From the NCBI RefSeq assembly GCF_037977385.1, contig NZ_CP150277.1, forward strand, positions 2,829,001 to 2,893,000: a DNA stretch of 64,000 nucleotides, read 5' to 3'. Below, piece after piece: positions 37,525-46,686 of this stretch (position 1 is its first letter; each line of letters opens with the position of its first letter). The notes beneath the pieces were generated by a model, which was not told the origin of the DNA, made no database searches, and was given only the letters and a program-made list of their open reading frames with translations. This stretch comes from Terribacillus sp. FSL K6-0262. Lineage in GTDB: Bacteria; Bacillota; Bacilli; Bacillales; Amphibacillaceae. The translations under genes and the position numbers were made by a program.

Positions 37525-37764
37525 GCTGAATTTCCCCTCTTTGTGTTATTTTTGAACGTATGCTTGCCAAACGGGTACAAACACTATATACTACTTTTTG
37601 CATGCATTCATTGCTGCACACAAGCATATTTTCAATAATGTTTTCCCGAAGGATTTATGCATTAAGTGACTGCTTAAAGGGTTAGGACCTCTTAGGACTA
37701 ACTTTCCCCCGTGGCAACTCACGCATCTATTTTTTGGGTAAATATTCAAAGGGGGAAGTTTATA
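37525..37764 (+). promoter_or_regulatory. Long leader region between gapB and speD
   Basis: 240 bases without a gene. It contains a hairpin GTTAG/CTAAC (37681-37702) whose loop repeats TTAGGAC, a pyrimidine run CTTTCCCCC, a small hairpin CGTG/CACG (37710-37723) and a T6 run (37730-37735). This could be a transcribed speD leader with an attenuator-like element; no known riboswitch was recognised. Confidence 0.35.
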
Positions 37765-38139
37765 TTGGATACAATGGGAAGACATGTAATAGCGGAATTA
37801 TGGGATTGTAACGCGGAGAAATTGAACGACATGCAGCTGATCGAGCAAATCTTCGTTGATGCAGCTTTGAAATCAGGAGCTGAAGTGCGGGAGGTCGCTT
37901 TCCACAAATTTGCACCGCATGGTGTGAGCGGAGTGGTCATCATCTCTGAATCGCATTTGACAATCCACAGTTTTCCGGAACATGGCTATGCCAGCATTGA
38001 TGTTTATACTTGTGGCAACATCATTGACCCGAACGTGGCAACAGATTATATCATTGATGCACTTGAAGCTAAGACATGTGAGAAAGCAGAGCTTCCGCGG
38101 GGCATGGGTCCTGTGGCAGTGCAGCCAAAATCACATTGA
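37765..38139 (+). CDS. speD: S-adenosylmethionine decarboxylase proenzyme
   Basis: 124 residues from TTG 37765 (AAAGGGGGAAG upstream), giving '[15 protein letters not shown]' like B. subtilis SpeD ('METMGRHVI'). Class 1b enzyme: self-cleavage between Glu62 and Ser63 in '[20 protein letters not shown]' makes the pyruvoyl group; His68 and Cys83 region 'DVYTCGN' supply the other active-site residues. It provides decarboxylated SAM for spermidine. A longer frame upstream is open but has no ribosome binding site. Confidence 0.95.
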   Translation: MDTMGRHVIAELWDCNAEKLNDMQLIEQIFVDAALKSGAEVREVAFHKFAPHGVSGVVIISESHLTIHSFPEHGYASIDVYTCGNIIDPNVATDYIIDALEAKTCEKAELPRGMGPVAVQPKSH

Positions 38140-38151
38140 TATGAGTACAAC

Positions 38152-38182
38152 AACCCTGCTCTCTTTTGAGGCAGGGTTTTTT
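38152..38182 (+). terminator. Terminator of speD
   Basis: Stem AACCCTGC/GCAGGGTT with an 11-base loop, then TTTT. Confidence 0.85.
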
Positions 38183-38264
38183 AATGTGCATATGGCGGGG
38201 TATCCGGATTGGGAAAATGGGGAACCTACATAAAGGCATGAATAGCTTTCGGTCGCTTTTTAAT

Positions 38265-38293
38265 TTGACTTCCGATATAATAGCAGGTACTAA
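38265..38293 (+). promoter_or_regulatory. fapO: fabF promoter region with a FapR-type operator
   Basis: Bases 38277-38293 match the 17-bp FapR operator consensus (TTAGTACCTGATACTAA, read on the minus strand) at 14 of 17 positions, with a perfect TTAGTACCTG half. It overlaps TATAAT (38276-38281) and lies 12 bases after TTGACT (38265-38270). FapR is the malonyl-CoA-responsive repressor of fatty acid synthesis in Bacillales. Confidence 0.7.
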
Positions 38294-38321
38294 TAGTTAC
38301 TGCTAGAAAGAAGGTATATTC

Positions 38322-39557
38322 TTGAATAGACGTGTTGTAGTTACTGGATATGGTGCTGTCACACCGCTTGGAGCGGATGTAGAGAGCTTTTGGGATAATA
38401 TCAAGGCTGGTAAGTCTGGCATCAAGAAGCTTGATCCGGAAAAGTTTGCTGGTATAGCTTCGCGAATCGGCGGAATAGTCAGCGGATTCAATCCGGAGCA
38501 ATACCTTGATAAAAAGGAAATCGAACGTTTTGACCTCTACAGTCAGTTTGCTTATGGAGCAGCTGTCCAGGCGATGGAACAAGCGAATCTGTCAGCTGAT
38601 ACAGTGAATCCCGAACGAGTCGGCATCTATATCGGTTCTGGAATCGGCGGAGTGAATACCATTTTAGATAATCATCAGACGATGCTCGATAAAGGGCCGC
38701 GACGTGTGTCCCCATTCATGGTGCCGATGATGATCAGCAACATGGCATCGGGAATCGTTTCTATCAAAACGGGCTTCAGCGGACCCAGCTTTGCTCCTGT
38801 ATCTGCTTGTGCGACTGGCAACCATGCCATCGGGGAAGCATTCCTGAATATCAAGCATGGCTATGCAGATGCCATCCTTGCCGGCGGAGCGGAGGCCTCC
38901 ATCACGCCATTCGCTTATGCAGGCTTTACAAAGATGCGGGCGATGAGCACCCAAAATGATGCACCTGAGACTGCAAGTTCCCCATTCGATGCCAATCGAG
39001 ATGGATTCGTCATGTCAGAAGGTGCAGGCATCCTTGTATTGGAAGAACTCGAGCATGCCCAAAAACGCGGTGCGACGATCCTAGGCGAAATAGTAGGCTA
39101 TGGTTCGACTACTGATGCGCATCATATCACGGCGCCTAATTACCTTGGTCCTGCCCGTGCGATGAAACTGGCAATGCAAATGGCTGATATGGGGCTTGGG
39201 GACGTGGATTATATCAATGCACATGCCACAAGCACACCGGAAGGCGATAAAGTAGAGACAAAAGCAATCAAGGAAGTATTCGGGGATAAAGCAAGCGAAT
39301 TGCTCATCAGCTCGACGAAATCGATGACAGGGCATTTGTTTGGTGCAGCCGGGGCGGTCGAGGCAATCATAACGCTCAAAGCACTGCAGGATGGCATTGT
39401 ACCGCCAACGATCAACTATAGGGATGCTGATCCGGAATGCGACTTGTCTTATGTACCGAATGAAGCGGTGGAGCAGGAATTAACCGCTGCGCTGTCGAAT
39501 GGCTTTGGTTTCGGCGGACATAATGCGGTGCTGGCACTGCGTAAATGGAAAGGGTAG
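38322..39557 (+). CDS. fabF: 3-oxoacyl-ACP synthase II
   Basis: 411 residues from TTG 38322 with AGAAAGAAGG upstream. Thiolase-fold condensing enzyme with the Cys163-His301-His338 triad in 'VSACATGNHA', 'INAHATSTPEGD' and 'KSMTGHLFGAAGA', and the C-terminal 'SNGFGFGGHNAVLAL'. Elongates acyl-ACP with malonyl-ACP. In B. subtilis fabF is co-transcribed with fabHA; here it stands alone between speD and nrdR with its own FapR-like operator and terminator. Confidence 0.95.
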   Translation: MNRRVVVTGYGAVTPLGADVESFWDNIKAGKSGIKKLDPEKFAGIASRIGGIVSGFNPEQYLDKKEIERFDLYSQFAYGAAVQAMEQANLSADTVNPERVGIYIGSGIGGVNTILDNHQTMLDKGPRRVSPFMVPMMISNMASGIVSIKTGFSGPSFAPVSACATGNHAIGEAFLNIKHGYADAILAGGAEASITPFAYAGFTKMRAMSTQNDAPETASSPFDANRDGFVMSEGAGILVLEELEHAQKRGATILGEIVGYGSTTDAHHITAPNYLGPARAMKLAMQMADMGLGDVDYINAHATSTPEGDKVETKAIKEVFGDKASELLISSTKSMTGHLFGAAGAVEAIITLKALQDGIVPPTINYRDADPECDLSYVPNEAVEQELTAALSNGFGFGGHNAVLALRKWKG

Positions 39558-39577
39558 CCCTTGGCTGCCTTTTTTTG
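39553..39577 (+). terminator. Terminator of fabF
   Basis: GGTAGCC/GGCTGCC (one G-T pair) with a CTT loop and T7; overlaps the stop codon. Confidence 0.75.
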
Positions 39578-39699
39578 TTGGCTGAAGAACGCTTCGATTT
39601 TTCACTTGAATCGTGGTAGAATAGGAAAAAGACGATACATAAGTGTCGCAAATGCACGAAGCCTGCCGTGGCTTCGCGGAAGTAATGGGGTGGATCGGC

Positions 39700-40164
39700 A
39701 TGAGATGTCCAAACTGCCAATATAAAAGCACAAAAGTATTAGACTCCCGTCCCATCGAGGAAGGGCGTTCCATCCGGCGGCGCAGGGAATGTGAAGACTG
39801 CGGCTTTCGCTTCACCACGTTTGAACGTATCGAAGCAACTCCGCTGATTGTTGTGAAAAAGGAAGGGACGCGCGAAGAATTCAGTAAAGAAAAGCTCTTG
39901 CGCGGCTTGATCAAAGCATGTGAAAAACGCCCGGTTGCATTGGAGCAAATCGAATATATCGTAGCAGATGTGGAAAAGGAATTGCGTAACAGCGGTACAT
40001 CCGAAGTTCAGAGTAAGGAAATCGGCGAAATGGTCATGGAACATTTGTCGGAAGTGGATGAAGTGGCCTATGTACGTTTTGCATCTGTTTACCGTCAGTT
40101 CAAGGATATCAGCGTCTTCCTGGAAGAGTTGAAGGACTTGATCAAAACCGATAAGAAAGAGTAA
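39700..40164 (+). CDS. nrdR: Transcriptional repressor NrdR
   Basis: 154 residues from ATG 39700 ('[20 protein letters not shown]'), preceded by TGGGGTGG. An N-terminal zinc ribbon (Cys3, Cys6, then '[15 protein letters not shown]') is followed by an ATP-cone domain ('[20 protein letters not shown]'). It represses ribonucleotide reductase genes in response to (d)ATP. Followed after 29 bases by dnaB and dnaI, the same cluster as ytcG-dnaB-dnaI in B. subtilis. Confidence 0.95.
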   Translation: MRCPNCQYKSTKVLDSRPIEEGRSIRRRRECEDCGFRFTTFERIEATPLIVVKKEGTREEFSKEKLLRGLIKACEKRPVALEQIEYIVADVEKELRNSGTSEVQSKEIGEMVMEHLSEVDEVAYVRFASVYRQFKDISVFLEELKDLIKTDKKE

Positions 40165-40193
40165 GACTTTGCCAGAAGGAAAGGACAGATTGT

Positions 40194-41549
40194 ATGAACA
40201 GTCAGCATATCGGGAAGCTCCTGCCGGCTGATGGTTATATGATCCGGATGAAGTCAGCGCTCCCGGAGGAATACTCGGTGGCATTGACTCATCTGTATCA
40301 GCCGCTGCTCGGGATACGGGCGGTGACATTATATCAGACGCTAATCAATGAATATATCGTTCATCATGGCACATGTGAACCGAAGACGCATCATATGCTG
40401 ATGACTTTGCTGGATATACCGATGGATCAATTATATGAGGCAAGGCTGCAGCTGGAGGCGATCGGACTCATCCGGACGTTCCAAAAGCAAGGGGAAGAGG
40501 ATATATACATTTATGATTTGTACGCACCGTTTCCGCCAGAGGCCTTTTTCCGGGATGACATGCTGTCCCAGCTTTTGTATCACCAATTAGGGGAAAGCAG
40601 ATTCAAGCAGATGCGCGATGTGCTTATCAGGGAGGAAGAGCTGCCTGAAGAGGCTGAAGAAATCACGGCATCGTTCGAGGCTGTTTTTTCGGCTGGAAAG
40701 CTGACGAAGCGTTCTGTCCAGCCGATGGTGACAGCATCAAATGCTGCTGATCAAAAGCGGGGACCTTCCATCGACAGTGATGTAGTCGATTATGACTGGC
40801 TGCGTCAATCGCTGAAGCAGCGGATGCTCGATCCGGAATTGATTCTTACACCGCGGAACCGGAAACTGATGGAGTCGATGACGGTCCTGTACAGCCTGAC
40901 CTCTTTGGAGCTGGACAAGGCTTTGCTTTGGGCGGTTTCGGATAAGCATGAGCTGAATCCAGCAGAGTTCAAAGCAGCTTGTCACGATCTGTTTTTGGCC
41001 CGTCCTAAAACAGCCGAGCCAAAAGTCATGGAGCTCCCGCAAAAAGACACGAAACAGCAGCTGCACGCATCGACCAAACAAGAGCAGCTCATCCAGCTGC
41101 TGGAGACGATCTCTCCAAAGCAGCTGCTGGAGGACATATCCGGTAATGGAACAGCAGCAGCAGCCGACTTGAAGATCATTCGTGATGTGATGGCCGAGCA
41201 AGGCATGGCGCCTGGAATCATGAATGTGCTTGTTTATTATGTTCTGCTGAAGTCTGATATGAAGCTATCGAAAGCTTATATGGAGAAAATCGCGGCACAT
41301 TGGGCACGTAAAAAAGTCAGCACTGTCCGGGAAGCGATGGAGCTAGCCAAGAGCAGCAACCAGCCGTGGAACACAGCGAGCAGCACGAATCAACCTGCAG
41401 CAAGGAGGAAGACAGCTGGTCGTGCGGAGGTTGTCCCGGAATGGTTCGACCAAAAAGACAAGGCAGAAGCACCTGCCGATACAGTCGTGCCGGATACGGA
41501 TGTAGCAGAGATGCTCAAACAGTTCAATGCGAATAAGCATCGAGTTTGA
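40194..41549 (+). CDS. dnaB: Replication initiation / membrane attachment protein DnaB
   Basis: 451 residues, near the B. subtilis length (472). N-terminal winged-helix-like region (1-120; 'YSVALTHLYQPLLGIRAVTLYQ' in part) and a DnaB/DnaD DDBH2 domain in the C-terminal half ('QGMAPGIMNVLVYYVLLKS', about 335-355). Low-complexity Thr/Ala-rich tail ends 'MLKQFNANKHRV'. Acts with DnaD and DnaI to load the DnaC helicase at oriC and restart sites. AAGGAAAGG precedes the ATG. Confidence 0.93.
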   Translation: MNSQHIGKLLPADGYMIRMKSALPEEYSVALTHLYQPLLGIRAVTLYQTLINEYIVHHGTCEPKTHHMLMTLLDIPMDQLYEARLQLEAIGLIRTFQKQGEEDIYIYDLYAPFPPEAFFRDDMLSQLLYHQLGESRFKQMRDVLIREEELPEEAEEITASFEAVFSAGKLTKRSVQPMVTASNAADQKRGPSIDSDVVDYDWLRQSLKQRMLDPELILTPRNRKLMESMTVLYSLTSLELDKALLWAVSDKHELNPAEFKAACHDLFLARPKTAEPKVMELPQKDTKQQLHASTKQEQLIQLLETISPKQLLEDISGNGTAAAADLKIIRDVMAEQGMAPGIMNVLVYYVLLKSDMKLSKAYMEKIAAHWARKKVSTVREAMELAKSSNQPWNTASSTNQPAARRKTAGRAEVVPEWFDQKDKAEAPADTVVPDTDVAEMLKQFNANKHRV

Positions 41550-41574
41550 GAGTTAGCAGGAAGGGGGTGCACGC

Positions 41575-42510
41575 ATGGAACCCATTCAAGCATCCTTACG
41601 GAAATGGATGCAGGAAAACAGTAATTTCAAAGAGAATTTCGAGCGCATGCAGCAGCAGGTGAGGCGGGACCCAGAGGTGAAAGCTCTGTTGGAAGCAAAT
41701 CCGCAGCTTACCGAACAGGATATCCAGCGGAATCTGATGCGCCTTTATGAATATACGACACAATCGAAGCAATGCCAGGACTGTCCATCGCTTGAGGAAT
41801 GCCGGAATATACTGAATGGCTATACACCGACGCTGGAGGTGGAGGGGAATGTCATTCGTATCGCTTATGACAAATGCCACTCCCGCCTGCAGCATGAAGA
41901 GCGGCAAAAGCAGCAATCACGTATCAACAGTCTGTACATGCCGAAGGATATCCTGGAGGCGACGACTGAAATGCTTGATCATGGTGATCCGGAACGTCAG
42001 CAGGCCATCCTGAAGACGCTGCAGTTCCTACAGCAGACCGACGATGCCATCCCCGAGAAGGGTCTGTATTTTTATGGACCATTCGGAGTTGGTAAAACAT
42101 ATTTCCTTGGAGCCATCGCCAATTATCTGGCCGAAAGGAATATCTCCAGCATGCTCATATATATGCCGGAGTTTGTACGTGAAATGAAAGCATCCCTCAA
42201 GGATGACTCTGTCAATGAGAAAGTCGAGCTGTTCAAGAAGACACCTGTACTGATGCTGGATGATATCGGCGCTGAATCGCAGTCGGCTTGGTTCCGGGAT
42301 GAGATACTCGGCTCCATCCTTCATTATCGGATGATGGAGCGGCTGCCGGTCTTCTTTACATCCAATTATTCCATTGCACAGCTGGAGCAGCAGATTGCCA
42401 CGACCAATCGCGGTGATGTGGAGCGTGTGAAAGCAGGCAGGATCATGGAAAGGATCAAACGAGTCGCAACCGAAGTGCCGTTGTTCGGAAAAAATAGAAG
42501 GAACGATTGA
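41575..42510 (+). CDS. dnaI: Helicase loader DnaI
   Basis: 311 residues, as in B. subtilis. The N-terminal helicase-binding domain holds a Cys-rich zinc site ('CQDCPSLEEC', 'DKCHSRLQHE', about 65-110). The AAA+ domain carries Walker A 'YGPFGVGKTYFLGAI' (about 165), Walker B 'VLMLDDIGAES' and a sensor 'FFTSNYS'. Loads the replicative helicase. AAGGGGGTG precedes the ATG, 25 bases after dnaB. Confidence 0.96.
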   Translation: MEPIQASLRKWMQENSNFKENFERMQQQVRRDPEVKALLEANPQLTEQDIQRNLMRLYEYTTQSKQCQDCPSLEECRNILNGYTPTLEVEGNVIRIAYDKCHSRLQHEERQKQQSRINSLYMPKDILEATTEMLDHGDPERQQAILKTLQFLQQTDDAIPEKGLYFYGPFGVGKTYFLGAIANYLAERNISSMLIYMPEFVREMKASLKDDSVNEKVELFKKTPVLMLDDIGAESQSAWFRDEILGSILHYRMMERLPVFFTSNYSIAQLEQQIATTNRGDVERVKAGRIMERIKRVATEVPLFGKNRRND

Positions 42511-42513
42511 CCT

Positions 42514-42547
42514 AAAAAGACAAGCCAAAGCCGGCTTGTCTTTTTTT
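42514..42547 (+). terminator. Terminator of nrdR-dnaB-dnaI
   Basis: 13-bp stem AAAAAGACAAGCC/GGCTTGTCTTTTT followed by further T. Confidence 0.9.
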
Positions 42548-42611
42548 AGGCTCATATTTCCATTCTCCGCCCATATAATGTAACAGTTGATAGTGGCGAG
42601 GGTGGTTGATA

Positions 42612-43430
42612 TTGCGTAAAGTGTTTATCAAATCAAAAAAAGAGATGGATACATTCTGTTCTTGCTTGGCCATGCTGGATGGGACGAAGCAGGTCTATGT
42701 GGATGAAGATGATCGCTGGGGCTATGTGGCGACAGTCCATGATGGCTATCATAGGCGGATTGCGATGGCCTTGGTTGAAACATTCCTGCATCATCGAGAG
42801 ACGGAATGGATCAGACAAATTGCGAAGGAAGTCTATTATTATAAGGATGAAGAAGCGATAAAGCGTATAGCTGAATTGACACATACGATGATCGTCGGGG
42901 ATAGGTATGAGGAGAAAAAAGAGCCGAGTGTATCCCGCCAGCAAATCACACAGACTTTTCAGGAGATCGCTGCCAAGCATATCAGGGTGTTTTTTGATGC
43001 CGTCATCCAATTTCGCAGCAATGGATACAGAGAAGCGCTGATTGAAATAGTCGGTGATGCGATAGAAGAATACAAGCGGGAAGAAGAATATCAAATGTAT
43101 GTAGAATCGCTGCGTGAATATATCGGGAAAAAACCGATTGATTCCCTTGTGGTACATGTCATCCAAGGCCGTGATTTTTCTTTTTATAAAAATGACGGCA
43201 CACGATTTTCCGACGATGAAATTGCTGCCTTTGCGGAGGAGGAGCCGCTATTCCTTGCTGGAATCGGCAAACAGGAAAAAAATATAACACCGCTGATTGC
43301 CATGTCTCCAAAAAAGATCTATTTATATGGTGAGCACCCTTCTGAACCCAAAACACTCACTATCATCAATATTTTTCAGGAAAGAGCCGCATACCTTCCC
43401 TTGCATCAATTTCCCTTCTCCTTGTTTTAG
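42612..43430 (+). CDS. ytxC: Sporulation protein YtxC
   Basis: 272 residues from TTG 42612, 6 bases after GAGGGTGG; a TTG at 42606 abuts that site. Mostly helical soluble protein with 'IRVFFDAVIQFRSNGYREAL' and a C-terminal 'ERAAYLPLHQFPFSLF'. Length and position between dnaI and thrS match B. subtilis YtxC (281), annotated as a sporulation protein; its mechanism is unknown. Confidence 0.85.
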   Translation: MRKVFIKSKKEMDTFCSCLAMLDGTKQVYVDEDDRWGYVATVHDGYHRRIAMALVETFLHHRETEWIRQIAKEVYYYKDEEAIKRIAELTHTMIVGDRYEEKKEPSVSRQQITQTFQEIAAKHIRVFFDAVIQFRSNGYREALIEIVGDAIEEYKREEEYQMYVESLREYIGKKPIDSLVVHVIQGRDFSFYKNDGTRFSDDEIAAFAEEEPLFLAGIGKQEKNITPLIAMSPKKIYLYGEHPSEPKTLTIINIFQERAAYLPLHQFPFSLF

Positions 43431-43437
43431 CATGTCC

Positions 43438-43466
43438 TTGCATTTTCCTGAAATAGCGCTTATACT
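43438..43466 (+). promoter_or_regulatory. Candidate promoter of the thrS leader
   Basis: TTGCAT (43438-43443), 17-bp spacer, TATACT (43461-43466), immediately upstream of the T-box leader and 8 bases after the ytxC stop. Confidence 0.6.
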
Positions 43467-43474
43467 TAATTTAT

Positions 43475-43735
43475 ATCAAGAAGCGACAATAAAGGACATG
43501 ATGGCAAAATCATTTGCGCTCATAGAGAGGGAAGCCTAGGCTGGAAGCTTCCTGCACAAGTTTTGCTGTTACCGCCTTTTACAGCTCTGCCGGGGGACGA
43601 AAGGAAACCGGCGGCGTCTGATCTGCGTTACAGATCCTTGAGCCGGTGAACGTCACCGGGAATTAGGGTGGAACCACGAGACGAATGCTCGTCCCTTTGC
43701 ATAGTATATATATGCAAAGGGACGGGCTTTTTTAT
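43475..43735 (+). ncRNA. T-box leader of thrS
   Basis: The T-box core AGGGTGGAACCACG is at 43665-43678. The bulge TGGA would pair with a UCCA acceptor end, as expected for tRNA-Thr with U73. The candidate specifier ACC (Thr, 43571-43573, followed by a purine) sits in the loop of GCTGT/ACAGC. The leader ends in a 14-bp hairpin (43690-43703 / 43711-43724) and T6 that stops transcription when tRNA-Thr is charged. Uncharged tRNA favours the antiterminator and thrS expression. Confidence 0.92.
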
Positions 43736-43753
43736 ATTTAGGAGGAAAGAACA

Positions 43754-45700
43754 ATGGCAGAAGTATTAGAATTCATTTTCCCGGATGGAGCGAAAAAGGA
43801 ATTTCCCGCTGGAACAACTGGCGAAGATATCGCCGGCTCCATCTCATCAGGCTTGAAAAAGCAGGCGATCGCAGTCAATGTCGACGGTGCTGCATTTGAT
43901 TTGCGCACTCCGCTTCCAAACGGCGGTGCAATCGAAATCATCACACTCAAGCAGGAGCAAGGTGTGGAAATCATGCGCCACTCTGCTGCTCATTTGCTTG
44001 CACAAGCAGTGAAACGCCTGTATGGCAATGTTCAATTCGGGGTAGGACCGGTAATCGAGAATGGCTTCTATTATGATATGGACCTGGAGGTTTCCCTTAC
44101 ACCGGAAGACCTTCCGAAAATCGAAAAAGAAATGCAGCGGATCGTTGATGCGAACCTTCCGATTGTCCGCAAGGTTGTCAGCCGTGAAGAAGCAAAAGCA
44201 ATGTTCCGTGAAATCGGTGATGAATTGAAACTGGAATTGATCGACGCCATTCCGGAAGATCAAGATGTAACCATCTATGAGCAAGGCGAATTCTTTGACC
44301 TGTGCCGCGGTATCCATGTTCCATCCACTGGCAAAATCAAAGTGTTCAAGCTGCTTAGCATTTCCGGTGCTTACTGGAGGGGCGACAGCAACAACAAAAT
44401 GCTGCAGCGTATTTACGGTACTGCTTTCGAGAAGAAAAACGAGCTGGAGCATCACTTGAAAATGCTTGAGGAAGCGAAGGAACGCGATCATCGCAAACTA
44501 GGAAAAGAATTGGAATTGTTCACTGTCAATCAGAAAGTCGGACAAGGCTTGCCGCTATGGCTGCCAAAAGGTGCGACAATCCGCCGTACAATCGAGCGCT
44601 ATATCGTCGATTTGGAAGAAAAGCTTGGCTATGACCACGTGTATACACCAGTGCTCGGCAGTGTGGATCTTTATAAAACAAGCGGACACTGGGATCATTA
44701 CAAAGATGATATGTTCCCGCCGATGGAAATGGACAATGAGGACCTTGTGCTTCGTCCGATGAACTGCCCGCACCATATGATGGTGTACAAAAATGAATTG
44801 CACAGCTACCGCAGCCTGCCGATCCGTATAGCGGAGCTTGGCACGATGCACCGTCACGAAATGTCCGGGGCCCTTGCCGGCTTGCAGCGTGTACGCGCCA
44901 TGACATTGAATGATGCGCATATTTTCGCGCGCCCGGATCAATTGAAAGATGAGTTCATCCGTGTCGTTCAACTTGTACAGGCTGTGTACAAAGACTTCGG
45001 TATCGAAAATTATTCCTTCCGTCTTTCTTACCGCGATCCGGAAGATAAAGAGAAATATGTCGATAATGATGCAATGTGGGATAAAGCACAAGCGATGCTC
45101 AAAGAAACAATGGAAGACCTTGAGCTTGATTATGTGGAAGCAGAAGGCGAAGCAGCATTCTACGGTCCGAAGCTTGATGTGCAGGTGAAGACAGCCCTTG
45201 GTAAAGATGAGACATTGTCCACTGTTCAGCTGGACTTCCACTTGCCGGAGCGTTTCGATCTGACTTACATCGGTGAAGATGGCAAAGAACACCGTCCAGT
45301 CGTGATCCACCGCGGTGTCGTATCGACAATGGAACGTTTCGTTGCCTTCTTGATTGAAGAATACAAAGGTGCCTTCCCAACATGGCTTGCACCAGTACAG
45401 GCGAAAATCATCCCGGTTTCACCAGAAGCACATTTGGCATACGCACGTCAAGTGGAAGATGCTCTTCGTATGGAAGGCATCCGTGTGCAAGTGGATGAGC
45501 GCGAAGAGAAGATCGGCTATAAGATCCGTGAAGCACAAGTACAGAAAATTCCATTCCAGATTATCGTCGGCGACCAGGAAGTGAGTGACCAAGCGGTGAA
45601 CATCCGCCGTTACGGAGAAAAACAATCCGAAACGAAAGATCTGAAAGCATTCGTTGCGGATATTAAAGAAGAAGTAGAGAAACGCGTATTGCGTAAATAA
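43754..45700 (+). CDS. thrS: Threonine-tRNA ligase
   Basis: 648 residues. N-terminal TGS domain (1-62; '[19 protein letters not shown]'), editing domain with '[15 protein letters not shown]' (zinc-binding His pair, about 75-90) and 'YWRGD', class II catalytic core with motif 2 '[17 protein letters not shown]' in part and motif 3 '[15 protein letters not shown]', zinc ligands in '[13 protein letters not shown]', and an anticodon-binding C-domain. AGGAGGAAAG precedes the ATG. Confidence 0.97.
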   Translation: MAEVLEFIFPDGAKKEFPAGTTGEDIAGSISSGLKKQAIAVNVDGAAFDLRTPLPNGGAIEIITLKQEQGVEIMRHSAAHLLAQAVKRLYGNVQFGVGPVIENGFYYDMDLEVSLTPEDLPKIEKEMQRIVDANLPIVRKVVSREEAKAMFREIGDELKLELIDAIPEDQDVTIYEQGEFFDLCRGIHVPSTGKIKVFKLLSISGAYWRGDSNNKMLQRIYGTAFEKKNELEHHLKMLEEAKERDHRKLGKELELFTVNQKVGQGLPLWLPKGATIRRTIERYIVDLEEKLGYDHVYTPVLGSVDLYKTSGHWDHYKDDMFPPMEMDNEDLVLRPMNCPHHMMVYKNELHSYRSLPIRIAELGTMHRHEMSGALAGLQRVRAMTLNDAHIFARPDQLKDEFIRVVQLVQAVYKDFGIENYSFRLSYRDPEDKEKYVDNDAMWDKAQAMLKETMEDLELDYVEAEGEAAFYGPKLDVQVKTALGKDETLSTVQLDFHLPERFDLTYIGEDGKEHRPVVIHRGVVSTMERFVAFLIEEYKGAFPTWLAPVQAKIIPVSPEAHLAYARQVEDALRMEGIRVQVDEREEKIGYKIREAQVQKIPFQIIVGDQEVSDQAVNIRRYGEKQSETKDLKAFVADIKEEVEKRVLRK

Positions 45701-45707
45701 CTGGAAG

Positions 45708-45748
45708 AATCCTTTCATCGCTGCTTGCAGTGATGAAAGGATTTTTTT
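45708..45748 (+). terminator. Terminator of thrS
   Basis: AATCCTTTCATC.CTGC / GCAG.GATGAAAGGATT long stem with TTG loop, then T7. Confidence 0.9.
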
Positions 45749-45804
45749 GTTTGGAAGGCTTTATGCGTGCTGAGGAAAGTGCAATGCCTATTAGGATGAG
45801 AAGC

Positions 45805-46296
45805 TCACTTTATTTTGCGCTGCTTCATCAGGCCTTCGACGATAGGATAAAAAACAGCAAGCAAGATGATGATCATCGTCCAGGCACGGCCATCATCTAT
45901 CCAGCCTAAAGCAATCATACTGAATTCCACATCAATGAAGCTAAAAAGCACCAGAGTAATATTCTTCATCTTATTGAGCATTTTCCGGCTTTGCAGAAAA
46001 AATGCGGCCGCGTTTTCCTCATTCAGTCGTTTTGGGTAACTGTGTATATGGGGATATTTCCCCAATAGATGCAGGAGTGTAAACATAGGTATACTGATTG
46101 CTGGGAGAAGAAGCAGACTTTCTTTTGCCGCCCAGTCATCGACGTGTCCGGTCAGACCCATGTGGAGAGGCACCTGTTCAGGCAGCTGCCGCCAGATTAT
46201 GATCAAGAAGATGACAGTAGCTAGATAACTTCCGATTCCGATAGTATCCCATACTTTTTCGCCGCGTGTTTTCGGTATGCTGAGCTGTTTCTGCAT
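45805..46296 (-). CDS. DUF1648 membrane protein
   Basis: 163 residues with four hydrophobic segments (about 22-40, 60-78, 110-128, 136-156). The first loop carries 'LPEQVPLHMGLTGHVDDWAA', the DUF1648 signature (P.H....G..D.W). AAAGGGGTGATATTCAG precedes the ATG at 46296. No partner gene is nearby; it is transcribed away from infC. Function unknown; SdpI-like immunity proteins contain the same domain but are longer. Confidence 0.75.
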   Translation of the reverse strand: MQKQLSIPKTRGEKVWDTIGIGSYLATVIFLIIIWRQLPEQVPLHMGLTGHVDDWAAKESLLLLPAISIPMFTLLHLLGKYPHIHSYPKRLNEENAAAFFLQSRKMLNKMKNITLVLFSFIDVEFSMIALGWIDDGRAWTMIIILLAVFYPIVEGLMKQRKIK

Positions 46297-46370
46297 CTGA
46301 ATATCACCCCTTTGTTCACTTACGGAATAGCTGGGGAATAGGTTCCGGCTATATTATTTTAAATCGACGG

Positions 46371-46459
46371 TTGTCAGTATCCAAAGAATGTGTTACATTA
46401 GTTGAGCAGGATTACTGGGCTTCAATATGATTGACAGCATACATCAGCTATGATAAGAT
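46371..46459 (+). promoter_or_regulatory. Tandem sigma-A promoters of infC-rpmI-rplT
   Basis: Two candidates: TTGTCA (46371-46376), 17 bp, TACATT (46394-46399); and TTGACA (46431-46436), 17 bp, TAAGAT (46454-46459). The second has a perfect -35 and ideal spacing. Confidence 0.75.
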
Positions 46460-46465
46460 TGTAAA

Positions 46466-46602
46466 AGTGAAATAAATATGTGATCTGAGACAAGCAGAAG
46501 TACCCACTTCTCACCTGATTGACGCCGTTTGGCAGTTGGCAGGTTTGATAAACAGTGTTTTAGGACTAGTGTGGGTGCCGTATGTGTACCGGCATTTTTT
46601 TT
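46466..46602 (+). ncRNA. Ribosomal protein L20-type leader (infC operon attenuator)
   Basis: The leader holds GAAGTACCCACTTCTCACC (46498-46515) and a terminator GTGCCGTA...TACCGGCAT followed by T8 (46575-46602). ACCCAC (46503-46508) can pair with GTGGGT (46571-46576), giving an alternative structure that opens the terminator. In B. subtilis, L20 binds this leader and promotes termination, which feeds back on infC-rpmI-rplT. Assignment is by position and these conserved pieces. Confidence 0.75.
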
Positions 46603-46686
46603 ATGCTTTTTTACAACCATGTTTAACTGATAAACGGCGGATATCTTGTCCCCGATCATAAGTTTCCCAAAATATCCTGGAGGTGG

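Noticed and set aside
38276..38281. TATAAT as the certain -10 of fabF
   Set aside because: No acceptable -35 lies 16-18 bases upstream of it; TTGACT at 38265 is too close. Start site left undecided; only the operator is claimed.
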